From: Myxococcus virescens
GTDB taxonomy: Bacteria > Myxococcota > Myxococcia > Myxococcales > Myxococcaceae
Reading direction: 5' to 3'
DNA: 64,000 nt
NCBI RefSeq assembly: GCF_900101905.1
Contig: NZ_FNAJ01000015.1
Span: 124,001 to 188,000 of the forward strand
The notes beneath the pieces are model-generated. The model saw nothing but the letters and a program-made list of their open reading frames with translations, did no database searches and had not been told where the DNA came from. A program made the translations under genes and the position numbers. Positions 16,408-26,400 of this stretch are shown here, piece by piece; the first letter of the stretch is position 1, and each line of letters opens with the position of its first letter.

Positions 16408-19400
16408 ATGCGCGCCCATCACGCCCTGCTCCCCATCCTCGCGCTGCTGCTGACCGCATGTTCTGACTCCGCGCCTCACCGCACTGACGACACCGGACCG
16501 GAACTGGCCATCACCACGGAGGCGCTCCCCGCCGCATCCGTCGCGCAGGTCTATCGCAGCTCCCTCACCGCTTCGGGTGGCACGCCTGCCTATTCGTGGC
16601 GCGTCGCGCAGGGCGCACTGCCCACCGGACTCAGCCTCTCCACCCTGGGCGAAATCACCGGGACGCCCCAATCGGCAGGCACCGCCTCCTTCGACGCGGA
16701 GGTCCGTGATTCCCGCGGACGGACTGTTCGCGCCACGTTCGAGCTCGCGGTGCTCAACGCCGGCCTCCAGGTCGCATCGTCCACGCTCCCCGATGCATAC
16801 GTCGGCGACAACTACGCCGCGCAACTCGACGCTTCGGGCGGCACGGCGCCGTACACGTGGACGCTCGCGGAGGGCACCCTCCCGTCGGGCGTGCGCCTCG
16901 ACGCACAGGGGCACATCTCCGGCGTTCCCGCCAACTCCGGCACCTTCTCCGTCACCGTCCACGTGCAGGACGCCACCGGGCTTTCGAGCCAGCGTGTCCT
17001 CTCGCTCTCCGCCTTCACCGCGCCCTATCTCGCGGGCGGCACGCTCCCCTCCGCCTCGCTCGGAGCGGCCTACTCCACGGAGCTTCACGCCGTTGGCGGG
17101 CGACCACCGCTCACGTTCCGCATCACCTCGGGTGCCTTGCCCACGGGCCTCCAACTGGATGACAGCCTTGTCCGAGGGACGCCCAGCGAACCAGGAGCCG
17201 ACTTCTTCACGGTCGAGGTCCAGGACGCCAATGGCCGTGCGGCGTCCGCCACGTTCAACCTCACCGTCCAGGGCGGCATCACCCTCACCCCCAGCGCGCT
17301 ACCGGATGCCTATACCGATGCCGCGTATCGACAAGGCCTGTTGGTGATGGGTGGACGCGCGCCTTATGCCTGGGTGCTCAGCGCGGGTTCGCTTCCCGCC
17401 GGCATCCGACTCACCAGCGCCGGCCTGCTCGAAGGCACCGCGTCCACGACGGGTACCTTCTCCTTCTCGGTCCAAGTCACCGACGCCGACGCACGCGTCG
17501 CCACCCGGGCGCTCGACCTTGTCGTGTACCGGCCTCCGTCCGTGGATGGACCTGCGATTCAGCTCGACGGGTATGTCTCGCAGTCCTTCAGCGCCACGTA
17601 CTCCGTCACCGGCGGAAAGGCGCCGTATTCGTTCGCTCCAGCCAGCCCCCTCCCTTCCTGGCTGCAGCTCTCCGCCTCCGGACGACTCTCAGGCACGCCC
17701 CCCGCTCCCGGCGCCATCAGCGGACAGGCCGTCGTCACCGACGCGAACGGACGGACGGGCACACGCGCCTTCACCCTCACGGTCTACGCACTCCCCACCG
17801 TCGTCACCACGTCGCTGCCCGATGCGCGCAAGGACCTGCCCTACTCCACCCAACTGCAAGCATCCGGCGGCAAGGCGCCGCTTTCCTGGCACATCGTGTC
17901 GGGGATGCCGCCTTCGGGGCTCACCCTCTCAACATCAGGAATCCTCAGCGGCACCCTCTCGGAGCTCGGGTACTCAGCATTCACAGTCACAGTGACGGAC
18001 GCCACGGGCCAGCAGGGTTGGCACGCGATGGTCCTCCACGTGCGCACCGCCAGCGCGCCCCTCACAGTGGGCCATTGGAACCTCGAGTGGTTCGGTGCCC
18101 CCACCCAGGGCCCGCCGGACTCCACCTCGGAGGGCGGAACGCCGGACGACCTTCAGATTGCCCACGCGCGCGACATCATTCGCGACTCGGGGGCCAACGT
18201 GTGGGGCCTCGTGGAGATGGTGGATGCCGCGGACTTCGCCACCCTCAAGGAGCAGCTCCCCGGCTTCAATGGCTTCCTCGCCAATGACACGTCCTTCGTC
18301 CCCAACGGAACCGCCTACTACAGCCATGGCGAGCAGAAGCCCGGCATCCTCTACGACAGCACCCTCACGCTTCAGGAGGCGCAGCTCATCCTCACGGCGA
18401 ACGCCGCGGACTTCGGTGGCCGGCCACCGCTGCGCGTGGACTTCACCACGACCGTCCAGGGCGTGAGCACCCCACTGGTCGTCATCGTCGTTCACCTGAA
18501 GGCGTTCGACAACGAGACCGCCTACGGACAGCGGCAACGCTCCAGCGCGGCGCTCAAGTCGTACCTCGACACATCCCTGCCCACCGAACGCGTGCTCGTC
18601 ATTGGCGACTGGAATGACGATGTCGACCAGTCCATCACCCAAGGCAGCGACGGCGCCCAGCTGCCCAGCCCCTTCGCTCCGTTCGTGGCCGACACGCAGC
18701 GCTACACCTTCATCACCGAGCCACTGTCCCTGCGCGGCTTGCGCACCACCGTCGACTATCACGACGCCGTCGACCACACGCTCGCCTCCAACGAGATGGC
18801 CGCGAACTACCTGCCCGGCTCCGTCGAAATCCTGCGCCCGGACGCGTGGATTCCCAACTACGGCGACATCGTCAGCGACCACTATCCCGTCATCAGCAGC
18901 TACGACCTGGGAGACTCCGGCGGCGTCACGGACCCGGAGCCCTTGTCCAACCTCATCATCAACGAGGTCCTGCCCAACGAGCCCATCCCGCCCGGGCAGA
19001 CCGTGTCGGACACCCATTACGAATTCATCGAGCTGTACAACGCGGGGACCGCCACCGCGGACCTGTCCGGCTGGAGCCTGTCGGACTCCGCATCCGTGCG
19101 GCACGTCTTCGCCCCTGGCACCACGCTCGCTGCCGGTCGGGTCTTCGTCGTCTTTGGTGGCGCTCGAGGCTTCCCGGCCGGTACGCCCGATACCGTGGCC
19201 GCATCCTCGGGCGGCCTGGGCCTCAACAACGACGGCGACGTCGTCAGGCTCCTCTCGCCCGATGGGAGCAACGTCGATGAGATGTCCTACGGAGGCACCT
19301 TCGACAACATCTCCTTCAACCGGTCGCCCGATGCCACGCCCGGCGCGGCGTTCGACTATCACCACCTGATAACCCCAGGTCTCAGCTCATCCCCGGGCCT

Positions 19401-19425
19401 CCGCGTGGATGGCCGGGCGTTCTGA
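16408..19425 (+). CDS. Lipoprotein with Ig-repeat array, endonuclease/exonuclease/phosphatase domain and lamin-tail domain
   Basis: 1005 residues from 16408. The signal peptide ends in LLLTAC, a lipobox. About six He_PIG-type Ig repeats of some 90 residues (each with a GxxPY.W and LPxGLxL pattern) fill residues 35-545. Residues 551-836 form an endonuclease/exonuclease/phosphatase (EEP) domain. Its motifs are HWNLEWFG, VEMVD, the catalytic VIGDWNDD and SDHYPVI. The C-terminal 150 residues (LIINEVLPNEP...YEFIELYNAG) form a lamin-tail domain. I infer an envelope-anchored phosphodiesterase or nuclease that degrades extracellular DNA or phospholipids, held away from the cell by the Ig array. Confidence 0.8.
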   Translation: MRAHHALLPILALLLTACSDSAPHRTDDTGPELAITTEALPAASVAQVYRSSLTASGGTPAYSWRVAQGALPTGLSLSTLGEITGTPQSAGTASFDAEVRDSRGRTVRATFELAVLNAGLQVASSTLPDAYVGDNYAAQLDASGGTAPYTWTLAEGTLPSGVRLDAQGHISGVPANSGTFSVTVHVQDATGLSSQRVLSLSAFTAPYLAGGTLPSASLGAAYSTELHAVGGRPPLTFRITSGALPTGLQLDDSLVRGTPSEPGADFFTVEVQDANGRAASATFNLTVQGGITLTPSALPDAYTDAAYRQGLLVMGGRAPYAWVLSAGSLPAGIRLTSAGLLEGTASTTGTFSFSVQVTDADARVATRALDLVVYRPPSVDGPAIQLDGYVSQSFSATYSVTGGKAPYSFAPASPLPSWLQLSASGRLSGTPPAPGAISGQAVVTDANGRTGTRAFTLTVYALPTVVTTSLPDARKDLPYSTQLQASGGKAPLSWHIVSGMPPSGLTLSTSGILSGTLSELGYSAFTVTVTDATGQQGWHAMVLHVRTASAPLTVGHWNLEWFGAPTQGPPDSTSEGGTPDDLQIAHARDIIRDSGANVWGLVEMVDAADFATLKEQLPGFNGFLANDTSFVPNGTAYYSHGEQKPGILYDSTLTLQEAQLILTANAADFGGRPPLRVDFTTTVQGVSTPLVVIVVHLKAFDNETAYGQRQRSSAALKSYLDTSLPTERVLVIGDWNDDVDQSITQGSDGAQLPSPFAPFVADTQRYTFITEPLSLRGLRTTVDYHDAVDHTLASNEMAANYLPGSVEILRPDAWIPNYGDIVSDHYPVISSYDLGDSGGVTDPEPLSNLIINEVLPNEPIPPGQTVSDTHYEFIELYNAGTATADLSGWSLSDSASVRHVFAPGTTLAAGRVFVVFGGARGFPAGTPDTVAASSGGLGLNNDGDVVRLLSPDGSNVDEMSYGGTFDNISFNRSPDATPGAAFDYHHLITPGLSSSPGLRVDGRAF

Positions 19426-19459
19426 CCCGCGCCCGCGAGAGGCGCCTCCGGCCTCGGTT

Positions 19460-20017
19460 TCAGCGAAGTGAATCGAGCGGCGCGCCTGGGCCCGCGGTGT
19501 CCTCGCGTGGGGCTGACTCTTGCGGACGCGGCGGTTCGGCACCGGTCCCCGGCATCCCATCCACGCGGTGCGCCACCAGACCTCCGGGACCATCGCCGTA
19601 GGTGACACGAACCTCGTCTCCCTCGTGATACTCCCGCAGGCCCGTGACGAGCTCGCCCTTCATGAAGAGGCGGGTCTGCTCATCCACTCCGACGTCGTAC
19701 TCCACGCCGTCATCGCCGCGGATGAGCAGCTCGTTGTCGCCCACCCACTCCACGCGGCCATGGAGCTGGTCCGTGGGCGCTGGCCGTCCCGAACCGCCCT
19801 GCCCCGCCCCCAGCGTGCCCACGGGAAGCGAGCCGGAGCCAGGCGCCCTGGATTCAGGGGGCCGCTCGCGTGAGGCCATGAGGCCGCGAAGGACATCCGA
19901 GCGGCCTTCTCGCTCGCTCGCGGATGGAGGCCCCCGGCTCTCGCTCCGCTGGCCGCAACCGAGCCACACGGCGAACAGCCCGAATGCCATCAGCCTCCAA
20001 CCGCGCGTTGCCCTCAT
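19460..20017 (-). CDS. Small putative lipoprotein
   Basis: 185 residues. The N-terminus has basic residues, a hydrophobic stretch and WLGCG, a plausible lipobox. A disordered Pro/Gly/Arg-rich linker spans residues 25-80. A compact beta-rich domain follows at about 85-150 (LHGRVEWVGDNELLIRGDDGVEYDV), OB- or SH3-like in pattern. I do not recognise the family. It is convergent with the 16408 gene, with 34 bp between the stop codons. Confidence 0.6.
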   Translation of the reverse strand: MRATRGWRLMAFGLFAVWLGCGQRSESRGPPSASEREGRSDVLRGLMASRERPPESRAPGSGSLPVGTLGAGQGGSGRPAPTDQLHGRVEWVGDNELLIRGDDGVEYDVGVDEQTRLFMKGELVTGLREYHEGDEVRVTYGDGPGGLVAHRVDGMPGTGAEPPRPQESAPREDTAGPGAPLDSLR

Positions 20018-20627
20018 GCGCTCGTGCCCCCCGCGTGTGGAAGTTCATCGCGACGGCCGGCCGGCCCGCACCGGCCCGCGCCTGTCTCTTCCTCAACATG
20101 CGGATGGCCCTGGCGGCCGAGAACCCAGTGCTCCCCAAGGCGCACCTTGATGGCGACCAGGGAGGCGGTAGAGCGCTCCGTCTCACGGCATCTCAGCCTG
20201 CGTGGATGCCTCGACCTCGAACGCACCAGCCGGCCATCATCCTCCTGAAGCCTGCCCGAGGAGGACCTCCCGCGCGGGTGTGTCAGCGCAACGAAGCCCT
20301 CTCGGAGCGGCTGCGCGCCAGTGAGAAGGAGCAGGCCATGCTGCTCGACGAATCACCGCCCTGGCCTCGTTCGTCAGCGCGGACGAGTGCTACGGCCGCG
20401 TCAACAAAGCGCATGAGGACGGGTTCGGGCTTTCGCAGGAGCAACTCGGAGGGGCTGCCTGCGGCGTGCCGAGCCCCTTCGTGAAGCGGAGGGAGCGAAG
20501 TTCGAACAGCAATCCATGCGCTCGTCCGGACCGCCGTGCAGGAAGGGGGAGAAGCCGCGCGTCGTCCCACGTCTCGACGCGCGCACTCCCGTCGGGGGCA
20601 CCAGCCAGCCCCCGACGGCCCTCGCAA
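20018..20627. other. Intergenic stretch with a decayed gene remnant
   Basis: This 610-bp region between two minus-strand genes carries no intact gene that I can support. Its right half contains a frameshifted coding remnant, listed separately. I see nothing recognisable in 20018-20240 beyond the probable promoter of the 20017 lipoprotein. Confidence 0.4.
20281..20520 (+). pseudogene. Frameshifted remnant of an unidentified gene
   Basis: One frame reads CQRNEALSERLRASEKEQAMLLDE, helical and protein-like, and turns into Pro/Ser/Arg nonsense near 20354. Shifting frame by one base there continues sensibly as ITALASFVSADECYGRVNKA and then HEDGFGLSQEQL, before decaying again near 20470. No start codon with a ribosome-binding site is visible. 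This looks like a degraded gene with at least one single-base indel; the parent family is not recognised. Limits are approximate. Confidence 0.4.
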
Positions 20628-21374
20628 CTACTCGATGGCGAAGATGAGCGTCACCTTCGCCTGCACCCTCTGCTCCTCGGGCTGGATGGGCGTCGCCATC
20701 GCGCGGGCATCCGCTACCTCGGCCATCGCGAAGCGCGCCGGGTAGAGCTGCGGCGGCTCCGTCACCGTGCTCGCGTCGAGCACCGCGCCCAGCTTCACGT
20801 TCAGCGACGCGGCCAGCACCTCCGCCGACTTGCGCGCCCGCGCCACCGCCTGCCGCAGGGCTTCACCCTGCACCGCCTCCTGGCGGCTCAGGCCGAAGCG
20901 CACCGAGTCCACCCGGTTCGCGCCCGCCGCCAGGGCCTGGTCCAGCAGGTTCCCCACCCGCGACAGGTCCTTCACGTGGACGCTCACCAGGTTGCTCACC
21001 CGGTAGCCCTTCAGCTTCGGCTCCGTCTGGTTCGGCAGCGGCGGCGCGTACTCCGGGTACACCGAATAATTACGCGTCTGGATGTCCCGCCGCGCGATGC
21101 CCGCGGACGTCAGCGCCGCAATCACCTTCTCCATCCGCTTCGCGTTCTGCTCACCCGCCGCCTTCGCGTTCGGCGCCAGCGTCTCCACCGCCACGTCGAT
21201 GAAGGCCTCGTCGGGCTGCGCCTTCACCTCACCGGTGCCTTCCACGCGAATCGTCCGCATGCCCGCCGGGGCCTGCGCACGCGGCGCGGAGACGGGCTGT
21301 GGCTGCGCGAAGGCCGTCAGGCCAGTGAGCAACATCGCTGTCAGCAACAGGGGTCGAACAGGTCGAGCGAACAT
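20628..21374 (-). CDS. SIMPL-domain (DUF541) exported protein
   Basis: 248 residues; start at 21374 with GAGGAGG upstream. A signal peptide (LLLTAMLLTGLTAFA) is followed by the SIMPL/DUF541 signature: IRVEGTGEVKAQPDEAFIDVAVET near residue 42, then RRDIQTRNYSVYPEY and GYRVSNLVSVHVKDL. These are periplasmic or surface proteins of poorly defined role; some relatives are linked to oxidative stress or to kinase signalling. Length is normal for the family. It is encoded just downstream of the hemerythrin gene on the same strand, but a strong hairpin separates them. Confidence 0.85.
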   Translation of the reverse strand: MFARPVRPLLLTAMLLTGLTAFAQPQPVSAPRAQAPAGMRTIRVEGTGEVKAQPDEAFIDVAVETLAPNAKAAGEQNAKRMEKVIAALTSAGIARRDIQTRNYSVYPEYAPPLPNQTEPKLKGYRVSNLVSVHVKDLSRVGNLLDQALAAGANRVDSVRFGLSRQEAVQGEALRQAVARARKSAEVLAASLNVKLGAVLDASTVTEPPQLYPARFAMAEVADARAMATPIQPEEQRVQAKVTLIFAIE

Positions 21375-21478
21375 GGTGCCTCCTCAGGAATGGGCCGCTG
21401 CGGGTCGTACTGCAACGTCCTTACCCCTTGGAACGGCCGTCAACGGGTGACATTCATATTCCTCGTGCTCGTGCCCGG

Positions 21479-21512
21479 GGCGCTCCTTCTTCCTCCTGGA
21501 AGAAGGAGCGCC
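21479..21512 (-). terminator. Long hairpin downstream of the hemerythrin gene
   Basis: A perfect 15-bp stem (GGCGCTCCTTCTTCC paired with GGAAGAAGGAGCGCC) closes a TCCT loop. It lies 31 bp past the hemerythrin stop codon and upstream of the SIMPL gene. There is no clear T-run on either strand, so it may terminate with a factor or act as a processing barrier. Confidence 0.5.
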
Positions 21513-21543
21513 GGACGGGCCGGAATCCTGTCCCGGCGGAATG

Positions 21544-22179
21544 TCACGGACCGGCGGCTTCGGCGCCGGCCATCTCCCGCACCACCTGACCGGGGCCCCG
21601 GCTCGCCACCGAACGCACCTTCGTGGTGGCCTTGCGCCGCGCGGCCCTCAGCGCATCCCGGCCCATGTCCATCACCGCCGACACCGCGCCCACGACCAGG
21701 TTGCCGGGCGGCGTGTCCGGCGCCATCGGGTGCGGCCGCGTGGGCGCCGCCTTCCGCGACATCTCCAGCACGTCGCCCATCGTCCGAAGTTCCTGCGGAC
21801 GGAAGACCTTCTTCAGCGCCGGGAAGAGGTCGCCCTCCTCCTGCAGGACGTGCGCGCGCACGTTCTCCATCAACACCTGCACCTTCGCGTCGAAACGCTC
21901 GGCTTCCGGAGACATTCCGTCCAGCTCCGCCAGCAGCCACTTCACCACGTGGTGCTCCTCCAGCGAGCGCAGCACGTCCGGCCCCAACTCCTCCGAGCGT
22001 GAACGAACCGCGGGGTAGAACACCTGCTCCTCGATGACGGCGTGCACGGCCAGTTCGGTGACCATCTGGTCCACCAGCCGACGCTTCAACTTGTGTGCAT
22101 TGGGGCCCGCCTTCTCGAACTTCCGGAACAGCTGCTCCACCGTCTTGTGGTCCGCCTTCAGCAACGCGATGGCATCCAT
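21544..22179 (-). CDS. Hemerythrin HHE-domain protein
   Basis: 211 residues; start at 22179 with AAGGAGG upstream. Residues 1-130 carry the metal-binding helices: LKADHKTVEQ, VHAVIEEQVFYP, LEEHHVVKWLL and RAHVLQEEGDLFP. These provide the His and Glu ligands of a di-iron site that binds O2 or NO. The C-terminal 80 residues are Pro- and Arg-rich with a hydrophobic helix (GNLVVGAVSAVMDMG) and are not part of the standard fold. It is divergent from the [2Fe-2S] reductase gene at 22459, with a shared 279-bp control region, so a joint oxygen or NO stress role is plausible but unproven. Confidence 0.85.
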   Translation of the reverse strand: MDAIALLKADHKTVEQLFRKFEKAGPNAHKLKRRLVDQMVTELAVHAVIEEQVFYPAVRSRSEELGPDVLRSLEEHHVVKWLLAELDGMSPEAERFDAKVQVLMENVRAHVLQEEGDLFPALKKVFRPQELRTMGDVLEMSRKAAPTRPHPMAPDTPPGNLVVGAVSAVMDMGRDALRAARRKATTKVRSVASRGPGQVVREMAGAEAAGP

Positions 22180-22458
22180 GGACTCACCTCCTTGAGCGTT
22201 CGTTGGCCGCTGGCGTCCTGGCGCAGCGCGGCATGTCGTGGATGGTGGGGATGACGCCGCTGGGATGCGCGGGCGGCGCGCGGGCGGCCTGACCGCACGG
22301 CCGCCCAACGGGCAACCCGCCACGCCGCTGAGGATGTGACGGGCTCCGAGACTCCCGGGCAATCACCCGTGGGCGTTTCGCGGGCCAATGTCCGTGCCAC
22401 CGTACCTCGGGAGGATGGGGTGCGCCGCTGGTGGGACTGGGGAAGGGAGAGCACCGTG

Positions 22459-23430
22459 ATGAATGACATCCTGCGCGTCCGGGTCGCGCGCGTGACTCGC
22501 GAGGCCGAGGACATCCTGTCGTACGAGCTGGTCGCGACGGAGGGCGGCACCCTGCCCCCCTTCGAGGCTGGCGCCCACCTGGAGGTCCGCGTCCCAGGTC
22601 CGGGAGACTTCCTGCGCGCGTATTCACTCTGCAACGACCCGGAGGAAACCCACCGCTACGTCATCGCCGTGGCCCGTGACGCCAAGGGCCGCGGGGGCTC
22701 GAACGCCATGCACGAACGGGTGCACGAGGGGGACGTGCTGGAGGTGAAGCCTCCTCGCAACAACTTCCCCCTGCTGTTCGCGCGCAGCTACGTGCTGGTG
22801 GCGGGAGGCATCGGCATCACCCCCATGCTGTCCATGGCGCGCGTGCTCCAGCGCACCGGCGCGGACTACACGCTGCACTACTGCGCGCGCGCGCCCGGCC
22901 GCACCGCCTTCCACGAGCTGCTCTCCCAGGCGCCCTTCGCCGAGCGCGTGCGCTTCTCCTTCGACGGAGGGGACCCGGCCCGGGGCCTGGACGTGAAGGG
23001 ACTGCTGGCCACGCGACAGCCGGGGGCCCGGCTGTACTGTTGCGGTCCCACAGGGTTGATGAAAGCCGTGCGCGACGCGGCCACCCTGCACCGCTGGCCT
23101 TGGGAGAAGGTGCACTTCGAGTCCTTCACCTCCGAGGGCACCAGCGCCGCCACGGGCCGGGAGGAGCAGGGTTTCGAGGTGACCATCCGCAGCACGGGCC
23201 AGGTGCTGCAGGTGCCCGTGGGCCAGTCGGTGCTCAACGTGCTGCGCCGCAACGGGGTGCGCGTCCCCAGTGACTGCGAGGCCGGGACGTGCGGCACCTG
23301 CGTCACACGGGTCTGCGACGGCCAGCCCGACCACCGCGACACCTTCTTCCAGACGGAGCCCGCGGGTGACCAGCGCATGCTCGTCTGCGTGTCACGCGCC
23401 CGCTCCAAGCGGCTGGTGCTGGACCTCTGA
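22459..23430 (+). CDS. Phthalate-dioxygenase-reductase-like flavoprotein with C-terminal [2Fe-2S] ferredoxin
   Basis: 323 residues; start at the ATG at 22459. The flavin-binding motif RAYSLCND is near residue 54. The NAD(P)-binding motifs are GGIGITPMLS near 117 and CCGPTGLM near 195. The C-terminal plant-type ferredoxin has CEAGTCGTC and a downstream Cys (VCVS). Such reductases pass electrons from NAD(P)H to an oxygenase or other acceptor. No oxygenase is encoded nearby, so the acceptor is unknown; the divergent hemerythrin is the only obvious redox neighbour. It converges on the hybrid kinase gene with 17 bp between the stops. Confidence 0.85.
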   Translation: MNDILRVRVARVTREAEDILSYELVATEGGTLPPFEAGAHLEVRVPGPGDFLRAYSLCNDPEETHRYVIAVARDAKGRGGSNAMHERVHEGDVLEVKPPRNNFPLLFARSYVLVAGGIGITPMLSMARVLQRTGADYTLHYCARAPGRTAFHELLSQAPFAERVRFSFDGGDPARGLDVKGLLATRQPGARLYCCGPTGLMKAVRDAATLHRWPWEKVHFESFTSEGTSAATGREEQGFEVTIRSTGQVLQVPVGQSVLNVLRRNGVRVPSDCEAGTCGTCVTRVCDGQPDHRDTFFQTEPAGDQRMLVCVSRARSKRLVLDL

Positions 23431-23447
23431 CACGGCCGGGCCGGGAG

Positions 23448-26400
23448 CTATGCCGCCCTGCCCGACGCCTCCCGGCGAGCACGCGCCACTTCGGACCGGA
23501 CGAGCTGACGCAAGGCTTCCGGGTCGAAGGGCTTCTCCACGCGCGGATTGCCCACACGCTCCAGGAACGTCCGCGCGGTGGCCGTGAAGGCGCCGCCGGT
23601 GATGAACACGATGCGCTCCGCCGCTCGCGAGTCCACCTGCGCGAGCGCGTCGTACAGGTCCATCCCGGTCATCTCCGGCATCATCAGGTCGCAGAGCACC
23701 ACGTCGTAACGGGCCTCTGTCCCGGTCAGCTTCTCCAGGGCTCGCCGCGCGCTCACCAACACATCCACGTCGTTCTCTCGCGCGAGGGTGCGACGGATGG
23801 CGCCACTCACCAGGGCATCGTCGTCCACCACCAGCACGCGGCCTCGCGTTGCCGCCTCGGCGGGCGCTGGAGCCGGAGCGGCCTGGGCGGAGAACCGCCC
23901 ACCCTCGCCCGCGCCGTCTGAAGGCGGCCCATCCGCGCTCCCGTGGGTGGACGACGGCGCTCCCAGGTGCGAGCCCACGGTGCCCACATCCGATGACCGT
24001 GACATGCCGGAGGTGACACTGGCGTCCTGCGCGGCCATCCGCCCTCCGTTCTCCTGGCTTGCCGCCGGGGCGTCGGAATCCGCTGCCCGGCCGTCCGTGG
24101 ACTTCGCCTGCGGAGGCGTGATGCCCCCTCCAGCGCCTTGCGCCCGCTCCGGAGCAGAGGCTCGCGGCGCCGAGTCCAGCTCGCCACGCAGGCGCATCGT
24201 GGTCGCGTCGCTCGCCGCCACACCGTGCTCGACAGACACGTCGGGCGCCGTTGCGATGTGTCCCGAAGACGCTGGAGTCCCAGGCACCGCGGTCCCCGGC
24301 ACGCCTCGCTCCGACGTCGCGGGAGGCTCCACCGAGGCACCGTCCCCGCCAGCCCGCTGCGCCTCCGCCGCGGCCCTCAGCGTCACGCGGAACACCGAGC
24401 CCCGCCCGGCCTCGCTGTCCACGACGATGGTGCCGCCCATGGCCGTCAGGTAGGCGTGGCACAGCGACAACCCCAGCCCCGTGCCCACGCCCACCGGCTT
24501 CGTCGTGTAGAAGGGGTCGAAGATGCGGCCGAGCAGCTCCGGCGAAATCCCGCTGCCCGTGTCGCGCACCTCCGTCACCACCCGCCCATCCGGGCCCCTG
24601 CGCGTGACGAGCCGCACCTCGTTCGACTCCGCCTGTCCCTCCGGCAGCGCCTGCGCCGCGTTGATGAGCAGGTTGAGGAACACCTGCGCCAGGCGCGCCT
24701 CGTTGCCCTCCACGCGCGGCACGTCGCCGTAGTCGCGCACCAGCTTCGCGCGTGGGCGCAGCTCGCCCATGGCAATCTTCACCGCCGAGTCGAGCACCGC
24801 GTGCAGTTCCACCGGCCCCTGCTTCTCGTCATCCGGCCGGGAGAACATCTTCAAGTCCTGGACGATGCGCCGCACGCGGTCCGCGCCCAGCAGCGCGTCA
24901 CGCAGCGCCTGATTCACATCCTTCAAGCGAGCGCCCACGTCGCGCGTCCCGTCCAACTCCCGCGCGAGCGCGTCCGCCTCCTCGCTGGCGTGCTCCAGGT
25001 TCGACACGATGTACGCCAGCGGGTTGTTGATTTCGTGCCCCACGCCCGCCGCGAGCTGTCCCACCGCCGCCAGCCGCCCCGTCTGCACGAGCTGCGCCTG
25101 CGCCTGCCGGAGCGTGCGCATGTTCGCCTCCAGCTCCGCGTTGGCCCGCGCCAGCGCCTGCGTGCGGTCCTTCACGCGCTCCGCCAGCCACCGCTCGCGG
25201 TCCTTCAACTGCCCCACGCGCAGCAGGTACACGCTGACGCCCAGAATCCCCACGCCCAGCACGCACAGCAGCCAGAAGCCCGTGCGCTGCCACAGCTTCG
25301 GCTCCAAGACGACGTCCAGGGACACCGGCTCGGTCCATCCGCCGTCCCGGCCCTTCGCCTGGACCTCGAAGCGGTAGCTGCCTGGCCGCAGGCCGTTGTA
25401 CAGGGCCCGCCGCGACTCCGCGTGCACCCAGGTGTCGTCATGGCCCGCCAGCCGGTAGCGGAAGGGCAGCCGCGCCGCGTCCACCGGCGTGAAGGCCGTG
25501 AAGCGAATCTCCAGCCGCGAGGCCCCGGGCTCCAGCTCCACCGGCCCCTCCATCGGCACCGGCGTGCCCTGGACGCGCACCTCTTCAATCCGCACCTCGG
25601 GCGGCTGCCGGCTCTCGCGCACCCGCACCGGGTCCACCACGATGGCGCCGCGCAGGTTGGTGAACCACAGCCGCCCGTCCTCCCCCCGCCACGCCGACGG
25701 CTGCGTGTTGCCGTTGCACTCCGCGCTGCGCATGCCGTCGCGCGTGTCGAAGTCCAGCGTCGTCAGACGCGGACGCACGCCAGCCGCCACGTCCTCCAGG
25801 TCGCGCCGGGACACGCGGGACACGCCCTTGTTGCTGCTCATCCACAGCGAGCCGTCCCCGTCCGGCACCAGGCTGAACACCGCGTCGTCGTACAGGCCCT
25901 GCGCGACGGTGAAGCGCGCCCAGGTGCCCTCGCGCCACCGGCCCAGCCCCGTCTCCGTGCCCACCCACACCGTACCGTCAGGGTCCGCGTGCAGCGCCAG
26001 CACCAGGTCGCCCGGCAACCCGTCCTGCTGCGTGAAGCGCTGGAAGCCCTTCTGCTCGCCGTCCCAGCGCACCAGCCCCGTGTCCGAGCCGAACCACACC
26101 CGGCCGCGCGAGTCCTCCACCATGACGATGATGGGGTTGGTGAAGCCCTGCTTCGGGCCGTACACCGTCACGCCGCCGCCATGCATCCGCGCCAGGCCCG
26201 CTTGCGTGCCCAGCCACGTGTCCCCCCGCGAGTCGACCAGGATGGCCGTCACCACGTCGTGCGGCAGCCCCTGCGCGCGCGACACCCGCGTGAAGCGCTG
26301 GCCGTCATACCGGTATGCACCGGTGAGGGTGCCCACCCACAGCGTCCCGTCATGCGCCTCGTGCATCGCGGGGATGACGCTCTCCGGCAGGCCCTGCTCG

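Noticed and set aside
16500..18050. Direct repeats suggesting a DNA repeat element
   Set aside because: They are diverged Ig-domain coding repeats of about 270 bp within one gene.
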